This document shows, in pieces, positions 8,300 through 17,136 of a DNA stretch of 64,000 nt (position 1 is the stretch's first letter; each line of letters begins with the position of its first letter). Both the position numbers and the translations under genes were made by a program. Source of the DNA: Niastella caeni (lineage in GTDB: Bacteria > Bacteroidota > Bacteroidia > Chitinophagales > Chitinophagaceae). The notes beneath the pieces were generated by a model, which saw nothing but the letters and a program-made list of their open reading frames with translations, did no database searches and had not been told where the DNA came from. The stretch spans positions 547,664 to 611,663 of the forward strand of contig NZ_STFF01000004.1 in assembly GCF_004834005.1 (NCBI RefSeq), written 5' to 3'.

Positions 8300-11212
8300 C
8301 TATTGCTCGTAGTAAGAAACATTTTCTATATGAATATCCGACGCATTTTTGAGCTTTATTCCTGTAGGGTTGTCGGCCGGCCGAACCATTTTTACCCCTG
8401 AAATTTGAGCGCCGATCACATCATCCAGCAACAGCGCATACCTGCTGTCGGGTTTTTCATACCGGAATGAGCTTGCTTTTACGGTTAAATCTTTTACATG
8501 CCGCGCCCAAAGACCAAATGAGGGCTGTACTTTAAGGTTGGATGCATTGTACTGCCCAACGCCCAGTTCAGGCGGCGTGGCCGCGGTATCTGCTAATGGA
8601 TTGCCGCCTTTCACCAGCACATGCACATCATTGAAAACAACATTTTTTATGTAACCGGTATGTTTGCCGTTGGGCAGGGTAAAATTCAAACCACCGGTAA
8701 CCTGTTCGGTTGCTGGTAAGCTATACCCTGCAATGATGGGTGTTGCCCTGCGTTGTTTTCCATCGTACCCGGCCCATCTTTTTCCATTGAAAGAACTGCC
8801 TGCGTATACTTCATAAATATCTATTCCATTCAATAGTATGTTTTCTACCTGGCCGATGTTTACATTTTTCACCAGCAATTCATTGTGCGGTTCGCCATTG
8901 TCGGTAAACGCATATTTTCCTACCTCGGCGCCTATGATGCGGCCGCGATTGGAGATCGAAATAAAAAATGGCGCAAAGGTGCGGTACATTTTTGACCGGG
9001 CATGCAGCGAGCCGGTATGACCACAGTTAAGATGAATATTCTTTATATACCCGCCATCGTTGGTTGAAATGGAAAAGCCGGCTTTGTTTGAACCGAGGAT
9101 GTAGATGTTGTCTACGCAAATATCCATGATGTCATCGGCTGTTTCGGAACCTATTTGAAACAGGTTACAATTGGTGTCGCCGATAACATTGCGAACTTTA
9201 TAATCACTTGCCGGACGGGTAAAGCCCAAAGAGCAATCGGAACCCGGTTTTACAATATCATCAGAACTTACTTTTGAATAAATATTGGTTACGGTAACAT
9301 GACTGCAGGCCATGAAATCGTATATATCGCGAACGTTCGACGTGCTGTGCTTCGAAAAATAGGTGTTGTGCACATTGATGAAATCGGTGCCGGTGGCCAG
9401 CAAAGCAAAATGCCCGCTGCGGTCAATGTGCAGCATATTATCGGTATTGAAGTCTTGCGAACCGTTTTTGCTTATATAATAAGGTTCGTCTTTACTTGAG
9501 TCATACCAAAGATCAGCATCGCGGTAAATACCGCCTATTTCAATATTGGTGCATAATTTAAAGGTGAACATTTTATCGGCACGGTTGTCAGGCGCATTGT
9601 CCATAACCCGATCGCCGGTAACAATGTTACCATTGCCGGTAATGCGTCCATTGCCAATGATCTTAACATTGTCGAGCCTTTCACCAAAGAACATGGAGTT
9701 CCTGAAATAGTGATGCCCTACGTCCTGCTTGGTGAGATAATTTTCGGGATCTGCATACGGGCCTGCATCTGTAGGCGATAATCCCGACCGGTATTTTTTA
9801 TCGCTGAACCAGGTGACTTCAGGCGCATCGGCGCCTTTCAATGCTTTAATGGTAGCTTCTTTATCAATGTACAGGTATACGTTGCTTTTTAAATGAACGG
9901 TTCGAACCGAATACACGCCTTTACTAAACAGCAGCGTGCCGCCGCCTAACCGGCTAAGGTATTCGATGGCATAATTGATCTCCTTCGTGTAATCCTTGCT
10001 GCTGTCGCCCGCAACATCAAAACTTTTTATATCCAGCTTACCGGAATAGTATTCAATTATATTCGAAAACCCTTTATGCTTACCATCTTTAACCAATAAC
10101 CGGAATTTATACCATTGGTCAGGTTCTAACCCGGTAACGGTGGCGCTGCCTGTTTTTATGTCAATGGTCGCCCGGGCGGGTCCATAGTGGCACGAATTAT
10201 TGACTGATTGCAGCAATACCACATTGGAAGCGGGCATGGCGCCCCAGGTAAAATGAACGGTATTATAAGTTGTTGCTTCTTCCCTGTATTGAAGCGATCT
10301 GCCGGCAACTCTTGCAAAATCTGAAACGGTTGGCGTTACTTCAAGCGTTGTAGTTTCTGTACCTGTGCCTGCACTGGTTAACACTTCCGGTTTTGAGGTG
10401 GTGTAAGTTGCTTTAAAAACATAGTTGCCGGTTTTGGGTAAACTAACATTGCTGATCACCATTTTAAGGTCAGCGCCATTGGCCGGACGAAGATCAAGGT
10501 GACTAAAAGTGAGCAGTGAACCGCCATTGGTCAATGGGGTTATAGTAACTGCGCCAACTTTTGAATACGAATACTTCGTTCCTGTACGCCCGATGGATTG
10601 CTGGCCGAGTTCTTTTAAGGTAACATTTCCCCGGCCGATCACATTCACCGTGGTATTTTCCATGGTAGCATGAATACCAGCCGGCAGGTATATTTTAACG
10701 GTAGCATCGGGGCTTCGCTGACCGGCTGTAAAATAAAGGGTGAGGTCTTTTTTAGTATTGACGGTTATGGATTGTTGCTGTAAATTAAGCTGACCGCTTA
10801 ATGCTATCTGCCTTACATCGAGTTGGTATATTTTCCTGGCTTTCCCATTTTCCGAAGTCACCAACAACCGGTCGCCGGATATAATATCGCCTTCGTTTTT
10901 CGCGTTACCGGCTTTATCTATAATGGCATACCGTTGGATAGAATTGTCTTTAGAAGTTAGCTGCTGCAGCAATTGTTTTACCGTGGGCCGGGTTGATACC
11001 AAGCCCTGGTCTTCGGGCGTATCAACAGTGAACCGGAACGTGCTTCCTGCTATTACCACAACCTTATCTTTTGTTATGCCTGCAATATGACTGGCCTGCC
11101 GCGTAGCTTTAATGTCAGTAGAAAATGGCGAAATGTCAAATGCAAATGCGGTATGCGAAATGCTTACGCTGGTTGCAAAAAGCAGCAACAGTATTTTTCC
11201 TGGTACAAACAT
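8300..11212 (-). CDS. Secreted right-handed beta-helix protein, GH28 (polygalacturonase)-like
   Basis: A large exported protein likely to cleave a uronic-acid-type glycan. From the ATG at 11212 (970 residues) it opens with a clear signal peptide (ILLLLFATSVSISHTAFA). A GTG at 11251 would add 13 residues and is less convincing. The first 300 residues look like beta-sandwich modules. A fibronectin-III-like segment follows (FTWGAMPASNVVLLQS to LEPDQWYKFRLLVKD). From about residue 420 a parallel beta-helix begins with the usual opening (AIEYLSRLGGGTLLFSKGVY). Within the helix, VSSDDIVKPGSD resembles the paired-aspartate motif of GH28, and SETADDIMDICVDNIYI follows. The canonical GHG and RIK motifs are not obvious, so the exact activity is unsure; a lyase or another beta-helix hydrolase is possible. 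It is next to the SusCD locus and may supply its substrate. Confidence 0.68.
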   Translation of the reverse strand: MFVPGKILLLLFATSVSISHTAFAFDISPFSTDIKATRQASHIAGITKDKVVVIAGSTFRFTVDTPEDQGLVSTRPTVKQLLQQLTSKDNSIQRYAIIDKAGNAKNEGDIISGDRLLVTSENGKARKIYQLDVRQIALSGQLNLQQQSITVNTKKDLTLYFTAGQRSPDATVKIYLPAGIHATMENTTVNVIGRGNVTLKELGQQSIGRTGTKYSYSKVGAVTITPLTNGGSLLTFSHLDLRPANGADLKMVISNVSLPKTGNYVFKATYTTSKPEVLTSAGTGTETTTLEVTPTVSDFARVAGRSLQYREEATTYNTVHFTWGAMPASNVVLLQSVNNSCHYGPARATIDIKTGSATVTGLEPDQWYKFRLLVKDGKHKGFSNIIEYYSGKLDIKSFDVAGDSSKDYTKEINYAIEYLSRLGGGTLLFSKGVYSVRTVHLKSNVYLYIDKEATIKALKGADAPEVTWFSDKKYRSGLSPTDAGPYADPENYLTKQDVGHHYFRNSMFFGERLDNVKIIGNGRITGNGNIVTGDRVMDNAPDNRADKMFTFKLCTNIEIGGIYRDADLWYDSSKDEPYYISKNGSQDFNTDNMLHIDRSGHFALLATGTDFINVHNTYFSKHSTSNVRDIYDFMACSHVTVTNIYSKVSSDDIVKPGSDCSLGFTRPASDYKVRNVIGDTNCNLFQIGSETADDIMDICVDNIYILGSNKAGFSISTNDGGYIKNIHLNCGHTGSLHARSKMYRTFAPFFISISNRGRIIGAEVGKYAFTDNGEPHNELLVKNVNIGQVENILLNGIDIYEVYAGSSFNGKRWAGYDGKQRRATPIIAGYSLPATEQVTGGLNFTLPNGKHTGYIKNVVFNDVHVLVKGGNPLADTAATPPELGVGQYNASNLKVQPSFGLWARHVKDLTVKASSFRYEKPDSRYALLLDDVIGAQISGVKMVRPADNPTGIKLKNASDIHIENVSYYEQ

Positions 11213-11333
11213 TTGGTGCAAGGGCAGTAAAATGGGTTTGAAGTTCTTCACCCAATAAAAATAATGTCTTTGCCAACACCACCATTAAAATGGGTTAGCA
11301 ATTCATGCATTGATCTTTACATGAATAAGCTAC

Positions 11334-11365
11334 AGCCATCCAGCCATAAAGAAGTGAGGATGGCT
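11334..11365. terminator. Hairpin downstream of the epimerase gene
   Basis: AGCCATCC (11334-11341) pairs with GGATGGCT (11358-11365) over a 16-base loop, just past the 3' end of the SDR gene on the minus strand. There is no T-tract on that strand, so it may be an RNA-stabilising structure rather than a terminator. Confidence 0.4.
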
Positions 11366-11390
11366 TTGGGGGCAGGCACCGATAATACAG

Positions 11391-12383
11391 TTATTGCTTT
11401 TCTGTCACCGGAAACGGGCCATCAGCAAATTTTTCTTCATGATAGCCTTTAGCGCCTATCTGTATAGCGAGGGAACTGCGCAGGTCGTTGGTTGCTTTTA
11501 ACCGCTCAATGATGTGCCTGAAATCGTATTTGGGTTGCCAGCCTAACTCCTTGCGGGCGCGTTCGTTTACGTATACTCTGTCAATTGACGGAAACATTTT
11601 CCAGCCGCGTTGCTCATATTCCTCAACGTATTCCGGAACCAGCCGTTTTACAACGTCCGTTGCATGAATGCGCAGGTCCCACAAATCGGCAGGTAAGAAT
11701 GGCGTGGTAGCGCTGATGATATACGTGCCAAAGCCAATGGCGTGTGCCCGCTGAGCGGCTACCAGGTGAGCGCTTACTACATCTTCAATTTCTACCCGGC
11801 GATACAAAAATTCGTTTACTTTTAAATTGGCATCGGAATAGATCGCCCGCATTTTACGGTTGTCATCTTCTTCCGGAAAGAACCGAGAAGTTCTCAGCAC
11901 AATGCAGGGAAGTCCGAAATTGCGGTAATAGAGTTGACAAAGATTTTCCGCGGCTGTCTTGGTAACCCCATAGATGTTTTTTGGTACTGGTGTAACATCT
12001 TCCGTTATCCATGCGGCAGGAGCGCCCACCGGTGGTATCAGGGCATCGCCAAATACGCTGGTGGTGCTGGTAAAAACAAAAGCATCAACGCCGGCAGCTA
12101 CTGCTTCCTGTAATAAATTGAGGGTGCCGGTAATATTGGTATCAACAAATTGTTGCGGACTATGTGTAACCACATGCGGTTTGTGCAATGTGGCGGTATG
12201 CATAACCACCTTCACGCCCTGCATGCATTGTTTTACGAAATCGCGATCGGCTATAGTGCCAGTATGTGTGGTAAAAGCGGATGCCAATATATCTATTCCA
12301 ACAACATCATATTTCATTTCCTTCAATGTGCGCATCAGGGCTTCGCCCAAATGTCCTGCACTGCCGGTAACAAGCACTTTCAT
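11391..12383 (-). CDS. NAD-dependent epimerase/dehydratase (extended SDR family)
   Basis: A nucleotide-sugar epimerase/dehydratase-like oxidoreductase. The start is taken at the ATG at 12383, because the protein then begins MKVLVTGSAGHLGEA, the Rossmann GxxGxxG dinucleotide motif of the family. An upstream GTG only adds an unlikely tail. With 330 residues it has the extended-SDR length. An active-site serine region (TSTTSVFG) and the catalytic YxxxK motif (NIYGVTKTAAE, near residue 139) are both present. The C-terminal half includes RARKELGWQPKYDFRHIIERLKA, the usual closing element of UDP-sugar epimerases. Substrate is not identifiable. The next gene on the same strand is the secreted beta-helix protein, with about 180 bases between. 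Confidence 0.88.
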   Translation of the reverse strand: MKVLVTGSAGHLGEALMRTLKEMKYDVVGIDILASAFTTHTGTIADRDFVKQCMQGVKVVMHTATLHKPHVVTHSPQQFVDTNITGTLNLLQEAVAAGVDAFVFTSTTSVFGDALIPPVGAPAAWITEDVTPVPKNIYGVTKTAAENLCQLYYRNFGLPCIVLRTSRFFPEEDDNRKMRAIYSDANLKVNEFLYRRVEIEDVVSAHLVAAQRAHAIGFGTYIISATTPFLPADLWDLRIHATDVVKRLVPEYVEEYEQRGWKMFPSIDRVYVNERARKELGWQPKYDFRHIIERLKATNDLRSSLAIQIGAKGYHEEKFADGPFPVTEKQ

Positions 12384-12474
12384 AAGTATTAAAGATATAT
12401 TATTAAAAAATAAATTGGACTGGCACCCTCCCGGCCTCACCCGGGAATTTTTAAACGAAAAGCATTTTCAATTT

Positions 12475-12708
12475 TTATTCTTCCTTCACATTTTTATAAA
12501 CATTCTTTTTGTATTCCTTCAGGTCTTCCAGTGTTGAGATCTCTTCAAACCTGTATGATTGACCGTTAGAATTCTGTCGAACCAGCGCCACTACTTCCCC
12601 GCCTACCACAGCGCTTTGGGCTTTGCGAAAAATAGCATCCAAAGCCTGCCTGTCGTTCAACATCTGGTATTCTTCAATTTGGCCTACGTAAATGATATAT
12701 TCTGACAT
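12475..12708 (-). CDS. Small hypothetical protein (77 residues)
   Basis: A short acidic soluble protein (MSEYIIYVGQIEEYQMLNDR, ending YKKNVYKNVKEE) that I do not recognise. It has no signal peptide or membrane helix. Predicted strands and a helix suggest a compact alpha/beta fold. It looks real because it is cleanly bounded, begins with ATG, and has a good -7 box (TATCTTTG on the minus strand) 14 bases upstream. It precedes the epimerase on the same strand by 91 bases. Confidence 0.6.
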   Translation of the reverse strand: MSEYIIYVGQIEEYQMLNDRQALDAIFRKAQSAVVGGEVVALVRQNSNGQSYRFEEISTLEDLKEYKKNVYKNVKEE

Positions 12709-12722
12709 ATGAAAAATTGATG

Positions 12723-12730
12723 CAAAGATA
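12723..12730 (-). promoter_or_regulatory. -7 promoter box for the 77-residue gene
   Basis: The minus strand reads TATCTTTG, a full match to the Bacteroidota -7 consensus TAnnTTTG, 14 bases before the start codon at 12708. No good TTTG box is seen about 19 bp further upstream, where the word repeat begins. Confidence 0.5.
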
Positions 12731-12732
12731 GT

Positions 12733-12910
12733 TAAATACAGCTACAAGCTGCACGCTGCAAGCTGCAAGCGAATACAGAATACAGCTACAAGCTGCGAGC
12801 GAATACAGAATACAGAATACAGCTACAAGCTACAAGCTGCACGCTGCAAGCGAATACAGAATACAGCTCAAAGCTGTAAGCCGAAAGCTAAAAGCAAATA
12901 CAGCTACACA
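12733..12910. repeat. Array of GAATACAGCTACAAGCTGCAAGC-type words
   Basis: About four irregular copies of a 25-40 base word built from GAATACAG and CTACAAGCTGCAAGC fill the divergent intergenic region between 12708 and 13067. Copies vary by insertion or loss of the 7-base AATACAG piece. Related words lie at 1233-1326 and 62338-62415. No coding potential is seen. Confidence 0.75.
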
Positions 12911-13030
12911 CTGTATTCAACTTCAATATTGGAAATTGAACATTCGATATTCTTCTGTTTTCTGCCTTCCCTTTCTAATTACTTATTCCTCATTTTTCAT
13001 TCTTCATTTCCCTGCCTTGTTGGCTTATCT

Positions 13031-13038
13031 TACTTTTG
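13031..13038 (+). promoter_or_regulatory. -7 promoter box for the hydroxyacid dehydrogenase
   Basis: TACTTTTG matches TAnnTTTG and lies 28 bases before the ATG at 13067. A weak TTTC is placed 21 bases upstream of the box. Confidence 0.5.
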
Positions 13039-13066
13039 CTCCATTCATTATTTCAATAGACATGTG

Positions 13067-14020
13067 ATGATTAAAATAGTAGTAACCGACGGCTATACCC
13101 TGAACCCGGGCGATCTGAGCTGGGCGCCAATTGAACGATTTGGTGAACTGACTGTTTATGACAGAACAAAACCAAATGAAATTGTTGACAGATGCCGCGA
13201 TGCCAATATCATTCTTACGAATAAAGTACCGTTCAATGAAGCTACGTTAGCTGAACTACACTGGTTAAAAATGATCGGTGTAACGGCCACCGGTTACAAC
13301 ATAATCGATGTACAGGCTGCTGCTAAAAGAAAAATCGTAGTCTGCAATGTGCCGGCATACGGTATAGCTTCCGTTGCTCAACATACAATTGCCCTGCTGC
13401 TGGAATTAACCAACCAGGTGGGTAAACATGCTGCTTCCGTAGCGGCAGGCGAATGGGTGAAGGCGCCGGATTTTAGTTACCAAAAAGCACCCATAACCGA
13501 ACTGGCCGGTAAAACACTTGGTATAGTTGGCTGGGGAAATATCGGCCGTCAAACCGCCCGCATCGCGCAGGCATTTGGGATGGAGATCGTGTATTACAAT
13601 CCTACCCCAAAATCAAATGCCTATGGCCCATTGGTCACTTTGCCCGAGCTATTTGCCAAAAGTGATTTTATTTCTTTGCATTGTCCACTTAAGCCAGAAA
13701 ATACAGGTTTTGTTAATAATGAGCTCATCGGGTTAATGAAACCGTCGGCCTGCATTATTAATACCGCACGCGGGCCATTGATCAATGAGCAGCACCTGGC
13801 CGATGCCCTGAATAGCGACCGCATTGCCGGGGCGGCGCTGGATGTGCTGTCGACGGAACCGCCTTCTGCCCAAAATCCCCTGCTGACGGCTAAAAACTGC
13901 ATCATTACTCCGCACAATGCGTGGATCAGCAGGGAAGCACGCCAGCGGGTGATGGATATTACGGTAGAAAATATCAGGGCCTATGTGGTATCCCTGTTAC
14001 CGCAAAATGTGGTAAATTAA
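13067..14020 (+). CDS. D-2-hydroxyacid dehydrogenase (NAD-dependent)
   Basis: A 317-residue member of the D-isomer 2-hydroxyacid dehydrogenase family, which reduces 2-oxoacids or oxidises D-hydroxyacids such as glycerate. I start at the ATG at 13067, where MIKIVVTDG begins the catalytic domain; a longer frame from 12929 only adds an AT-rich non-homologous tail. The NAD-binding domain has LGIVGWGNIGRQTARIA (GxGxxG). The catalytic triad is visible as Arg in NTARGPLINE, Glu in STEPPSAQNPLL and His in ITPHNAWIS. The closest functional type is glycerate/hydroxypyruvate reductase, but this cannot be settled by eye. It opens the plus-strand block and is followed, 200 bases later, by the dihydroorotase homologue. 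Confidence 0.92.
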   Translation: MIKIVVTDGYTLNPGDLSWAPIERFGELTVYDRTKPNEIVDRCRDANIILTNKVPFNEATLAELHWLKMIGVTATGYNIIDVQAAAKRKIVVCNVPAYGIASVAQHTIALLLELTNQVGKHAASVAAGEWVKAPDFSYQKAPITELAGKTLGIVGWGNIGRQTARIAQAFGMEIVYYNPTPKSNAYGPLVTLPELFAKSDFISLHCPLKPENTGFVNNELIGLMKPSACIINTARGPLINEQHLADALNSDRIAGAALDVLSTEPPSAQNPLLTAKNCIITPHNAWISREARQRVMDITVENIRAYVVSLLPQNVVN

Positions 14021-14060
14021 AAGTTGCCGGTTACCAGTTACCAGTTTCCAGGACCCGAAA
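14021..14060. repeat. GTTACCAGTTACCAG-type word repeat
   Basis: Immediately after the dehydrogenase stop, words such as GCCGGTTACCAGTTACCAGT repeat in tandem with errors. The same family is found at 19999-20049 between gmhA and hddC. The rest of the gap up to 14220 holds nothing recognisable except a weak TATCTTCG box near 14199. Confidence 0.6.
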
Positions 14061-14220
14061 TGTCAATCACTTTACCCTTAATCGGAAGCTCGGAATTTTA
14101 TACCCGGCAACCAGTAACAGATCCTTTATTCAGGATTATCCGTTACAACCTTGTAACTCATTAATAACGAGAACACAAAACTTAAAACAGAAAACCTTAT
14201 CTTCGCTCAACTTTTTGAGA

Positions 14221-15483
14221 ATGAAGATTCTAATTCAACAGGTTACAATTACCGATCCATCATCCCCATTTAACGGAACAAAGCAGGATGTCCTTATAGA
14301 ATCAGGTATTATCAAGGATATTCAACCTGCTATTTCAACAGAAGCAGATAAAGTGATCACAGGCAACCAGCTGCATTTGTCGCCAGGCTGGGTTGATGTG
14401 TTTGCCCATTTTGCCGATCCTGGTTATGAGTATAAGGAAACGCTGGAAACAGGTTCACGCGCTGCAGCGGCAGGCGGTTATACCGATGTTTTCGTGATCC
14501 CCAATACCAAACCGGTAATCGACAGCAAAACACAGGCAGAATACATTAGCCAGAAGTCGAAGTCGCTGCCCGTCAATGTGCATCCTATTGGTGCTATTTC
14601 AAAAGGCACGGAAGGAAAAGACCTGGCCGAAATGTACGATATGCGTTCCAGCGGCGCTGTTGCCTTCAGTGATGGCCTGAACCCGATCCAATCTGCCGGT
14701 TTACTGTTGAAAGCGCTTCAATATGTAAAAGCTTTTGAAGGCACCGTTATTCAAATACCCGATGATAAAAGTGTAGGGGCCAATGGCCTCATGCATGAAG
14801 GTATTGTTTCAACCCGGCTGGGCTTGCCCGGCAAACCTATGATGGCTGAAGAACTGCAGGTAGCCAGGGATATTAAGCTGGTGCGGTATTCAGGATCAAA
14901 ACTACATTTCACGGGGGTTAGCGCTCCCAAATCGATCGAATATATTCGCCGGGCAAAAGAGGCGGGTTTGGCGGTAACATGTTCTGTTACGCCTTATCAT
15001 CTTTTCTTTACCGACGAAGACCTGATGCAATACGATACCAACCTGAAAGTATATCCACCATTGCGTACCAAAAGCGATGTGGAAATACTAAGGCAGGCCG
15101 TGCTGGACGGAACCATCGATTGCATTGCTTCGCACCACCTGCCGCATGAATACGACAGCAAGGTGCTGGAGTTTGAATATGCCAAATATGGGATGACCGG
15201 ACTGGAAACTTCGTACAGTGCTATAAAGACTGTACTGCCGGGCCTTACCGAAAGCCGGTGGGTAGAACTGGTTAGCATTAATCCCAGGAAGATATTTGGT
15301 TTGGAAAGCCCGGTGATCAAAAAAGATGAGCCGGCCTGCATTACCATTTTTGAACCTGGCGTACCGGTAACCATAACAGCGGCTTTGTTCCGGTCAAAAT
15401 CAAAAAACTCTGCTTTTACCGGTAAAACCCTTAATGGTTCTGTAAAAGGGATCATCAATAAGGAGACCTTATTTCTAAATTAA
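14221..15483 (+). CDS. Dihydroorotase-family amidohydrolase with degenerate metal site
   Basis: The ATG at 14221 gives 420 residues that align over their whole length with class I dihydroorotases, which close carbamoyl-aspartate to dihydroorotate in pyrimidine synthesis. Conserved stretches include PGYEYKETLETGSRAAAAGG and KVYPPLRTKSDVE. The metal-binding residues are not conserved. The N-terminal DxHxH is D59-V-F61-A-H63, so the first His is Phe. The usual HxxHVS is H229-F-T-G232-V-S. TPHH is T257-P-Y259-H. The catalytic Asp motif TDHAPH reads A303-S-H-H-L-P-H309. It is therefore probably a non-catalytic or altered member, like the PyrC-like partner chains known beside aspartate carbamoyltransferase. 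Automatic annotation would call it pyrC. It is followed after 12 bases by the DUF4199 gene. Confidence 0.85.
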   Translation: MKILIQQVTITDPSSPFNGTKQDVLIESGIIKDIQPAISTEADKVITGNQLHLSPGWVDVFAHFADPGYEYKETLETGSRAAAAGGYTDVFVIPNTKPVIDSKTQAEYISQKSKSLPVNVHPIGAISKGTEGKDLAEMYDMRSSGAVAFSDGLNPIQSAGLLLKALQYVKAFEGTVIQIPDDKSVGANGLMHEGIVSTRLGLPGKPMMAEELQVARDIKLVRYSGSKLHFTGVSAPKSIEYIRRAKEAGLAVTCSVTPYHLFFTDEDLMQYDTNLKVYPPLRTKSDVEILRQAVLDGTIDCIASHHLPHEYDSKVLEFEYAKYGMTGLETSYSAIKTVLPGLTESRWVELVSINPRKIFGLESPVIKKDEPACITIFEPGVPVTITAALFRSKSKNSAFTGKTLNGSVKGIINKETLFLN

Positions 15484-15495
15484 TACCATTATTTT

Positions 15496-16047
15496 ATGAC
15501 AACTGCGTCCTCCGGCAAAAGTTCCATCTTGCTGTATGGTGTGCTTTATGGTGTAACAAGCATTGCCTATACAGTGATCCTGTATTTAGGTGGCGTTGCA
15601 GCTTATATGCATTCGGCTAATAAGTACATAGGAGTAGCCATTGCCCTTGTATTTGCCATCCTGCCTGCATGGCACCTGAAAAAACAACAGGGCGGTTATC
15701 TTGAATTTTCCGATGCTTTGAAATCAATATTCAAGGTGCTGGTTATAGGGATATTTTTATCAACATTGTTCGATTATATTTTGTTTCATTATATCGATGT
15801 GCCGTTCCGTGAGGCTTTGACGCAAGCTTCCATTGATGCCATGGTGAAGGAAATGGAAAACAGTGACATGTCTGATGAGAAAATTGAAGAGACGGTGGAA
15901 TTCATGTCGAAATTTAACAGTTACGGTTTGGCTGCACAGGCGTTGGCTTTTGCAATCAGATGTATCTTACATTTCATCCTTGCATTGATCGTTTCTGCAA
16001 TCATGAAAAAGAAACGGCCGGTGTTTGAAAATACATTTAACCAATAA
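15496..16047 (+). CDS. DUF4199 membrane protein
   Basis: A 183-residue integral membrane protein with four hydrophobic segments: LYGVLYGVTSIAYTVILYL, YIGVAIALVFAILPAWHL, FKVLVIGIFLSTLFDYILF and AFAIRCILHFILALIVSAIM. A soluble acidic loop (MVKEMENSDMSDEKIEETVEF) lies between helices three and four. The overall pattern, including the LEFSDALKSIFKV segment after helix two, is that of DUF4199, a Bacteroidota family of unknown function. Genes of this family are commonly followed by a GT2 glycosyltransferase, as here (3-base gap), so it may be a membrane partner of that enzyme; this is inference. Confidence 0.82.
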   Translation: MTTASSGKSSILLYGVLYGVTSIAYTVILYLGGVAAYMHSANKYIGVAIALVFAILPAWHLKKQQGGYLEFSDALKSIFKVLVIGIFLSTLFDYILFHYIDVPFREALTQASIDAMVKEMENSDMSDEKIEETVEFMSKFNSYGLAAQALAFAIRCILHFILALIVSAIMKKKRPVFENTFNQ

Positions 16048-16050
16048 ACT

Positions 16051-16995
16051 ATGGATATTTCCATTGTAGTGCCTTTGTTGAATGAAGAAGAATCCCTGCC
16101 CGAATTGTGTGCGTGGATTGAGCGGGTGGTTACTGACAATAATTTCACTTATGAAATTATTATGATCGATGATGGCAGCGATGACAGCTCATGGCAGGTC
16201 ATTGAGCAATTACGTTCTAAAAATCCCAATATAAAAGGAATCAGGTTCCAACGCAATTATGGAAAGTCTGCCGCGTTGAACGAAGGTTTTAAAGCCGCAT
16301 TGGGTACAGTGGTGATCACAATGGATGCCGATATGCAGGATAGTCCGGATGAAATCCCCGACCTGTACAAAATGATCATGACAGATGGGTATGATATGGT
16401 AAGCGGATGGAAAAAGAAGCGGTTCGATAATACCCTTACCAAGAATCTTCCGAGCAAGTTTTTTAACTGGGCTACACGGCGCATGTCAAAGATCCAGTTG
16501 AACGATTTTAATTGCGGGCTCAAGGCATATAAACATAAGGTCATTAAAAGTATTGAGGTGTATGGCGAAATGCATCGTTATATACCCGTGCTGGCGAAAT
16601 GGGCAGGTTTTAAAAAGATCGGCGAAAAAGTGGTGGAGCACCGCAAACGCAAATATGGTACTACCAAATTTGGCTGGGAGCGTTTTGTAAATGGTTTTCT
16701 TGATCTGGCTTCTATAACATTTGTAGGTAAATACGGTAAAAGACCCATGCACTTTTTTGGCTTGTGGGGCTTTGTTTTTTGGGTTATAGGTTTTTTGATG
16801 GTGCTGTACATGGCTATTTCCAAATTCATAGAACCTGAATATGGTATCACCAACCGGCCTGTGTTTTATATTTCGTTAACTGCAATGATCATTGGTTCGT
16901 TGTTCTTCATTGCAGGATTTTTGGGAGAACTGATCTCGCGTAACTCACCCGGCCGCAACCATTATTTGATTGAGAAGAAAACAGGTGTGGAATAA
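16051..16995 (+). CDS. Family 2 glycosyltransferase, dolichyl/undecaprenyl-phosphate sugar synthase type
   Basis: A 314-residue enzyme of the GtrB/DPM1-like group, which transfers a sugar from a nucleotide donor to a polyprenyl phosphate at the inner membrane. The GT-A domain starts at once (MDISIVVPLLNEEESLPEL) and carries MIDDGSDDSSW and the metal-binding MDADMQDSPDEIPDLY. NCGLKAYKHKV and HRKRKYGTTKFGWERF are further family signatures. Two C-terminal membrane helices follow (FFGLWGFVFWVIGFLMVLYM and YISLTAMIIGSLFFIAGFLG). The gene starts 3 bases after DUF4199 and precedes the heptose cluster, so it probably makes a lipid-linked sugar for surface glycans. Confidence 0.93.
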   Translation: MDISIVVPLLNEEESLPELCAWIERVVTDNNFTYEIIMIDDGSDDSSWQVIEQLRSKNPNIKGIRFQRNYGKSAALNEGFKAALGTVVITMDADMQDSPDEIPDLYKMIMTDGYDMVSGWKKKRFDNTLTKNLPSKFFNWATRRMSKIQLNDFNCGLKAYKHKVIKSIEVYGEMHRYIPVLAKWAGFKKIGEKVVEHRKRKYGTTKFGWERFVNGFLDLASITFVGKYGKRPMHFFGLWGFVFWVIGFLMVLYMAISKFIEPEYGITNRPVFYISLTAMIIGSLFFIAGFLGELISRNSPGRNHYLIEKKTGVE

Positions 16996-17136
16996 TTGTT
17001 TGACGGATTGATAGTTTGATGGTTATAGCAGTTTATTGTTAAGCCTGTTGAAAAGTTGTTTTGCGGGTTGCCTTTTAAATGCAATCATTTAGCAATCGAA
17101 CAATCAAGCCATTCAGCAATGTATCTATTTAATTCA

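Noticed and set aside
12929..13066. N-terminal extension of the hydroxyacid dehydrogenase
   Set aside because: The extra 46 residues are hydrophobic, AT-rich and unlike the family; the -7 box at 13031 lies inside them.
13921..14220. N-terminal extension of the dihydroorotase homologue
   Set aside because: It overlaps the dehydrogenase gene and a word repeat; homology starts at the ATG at 14221.
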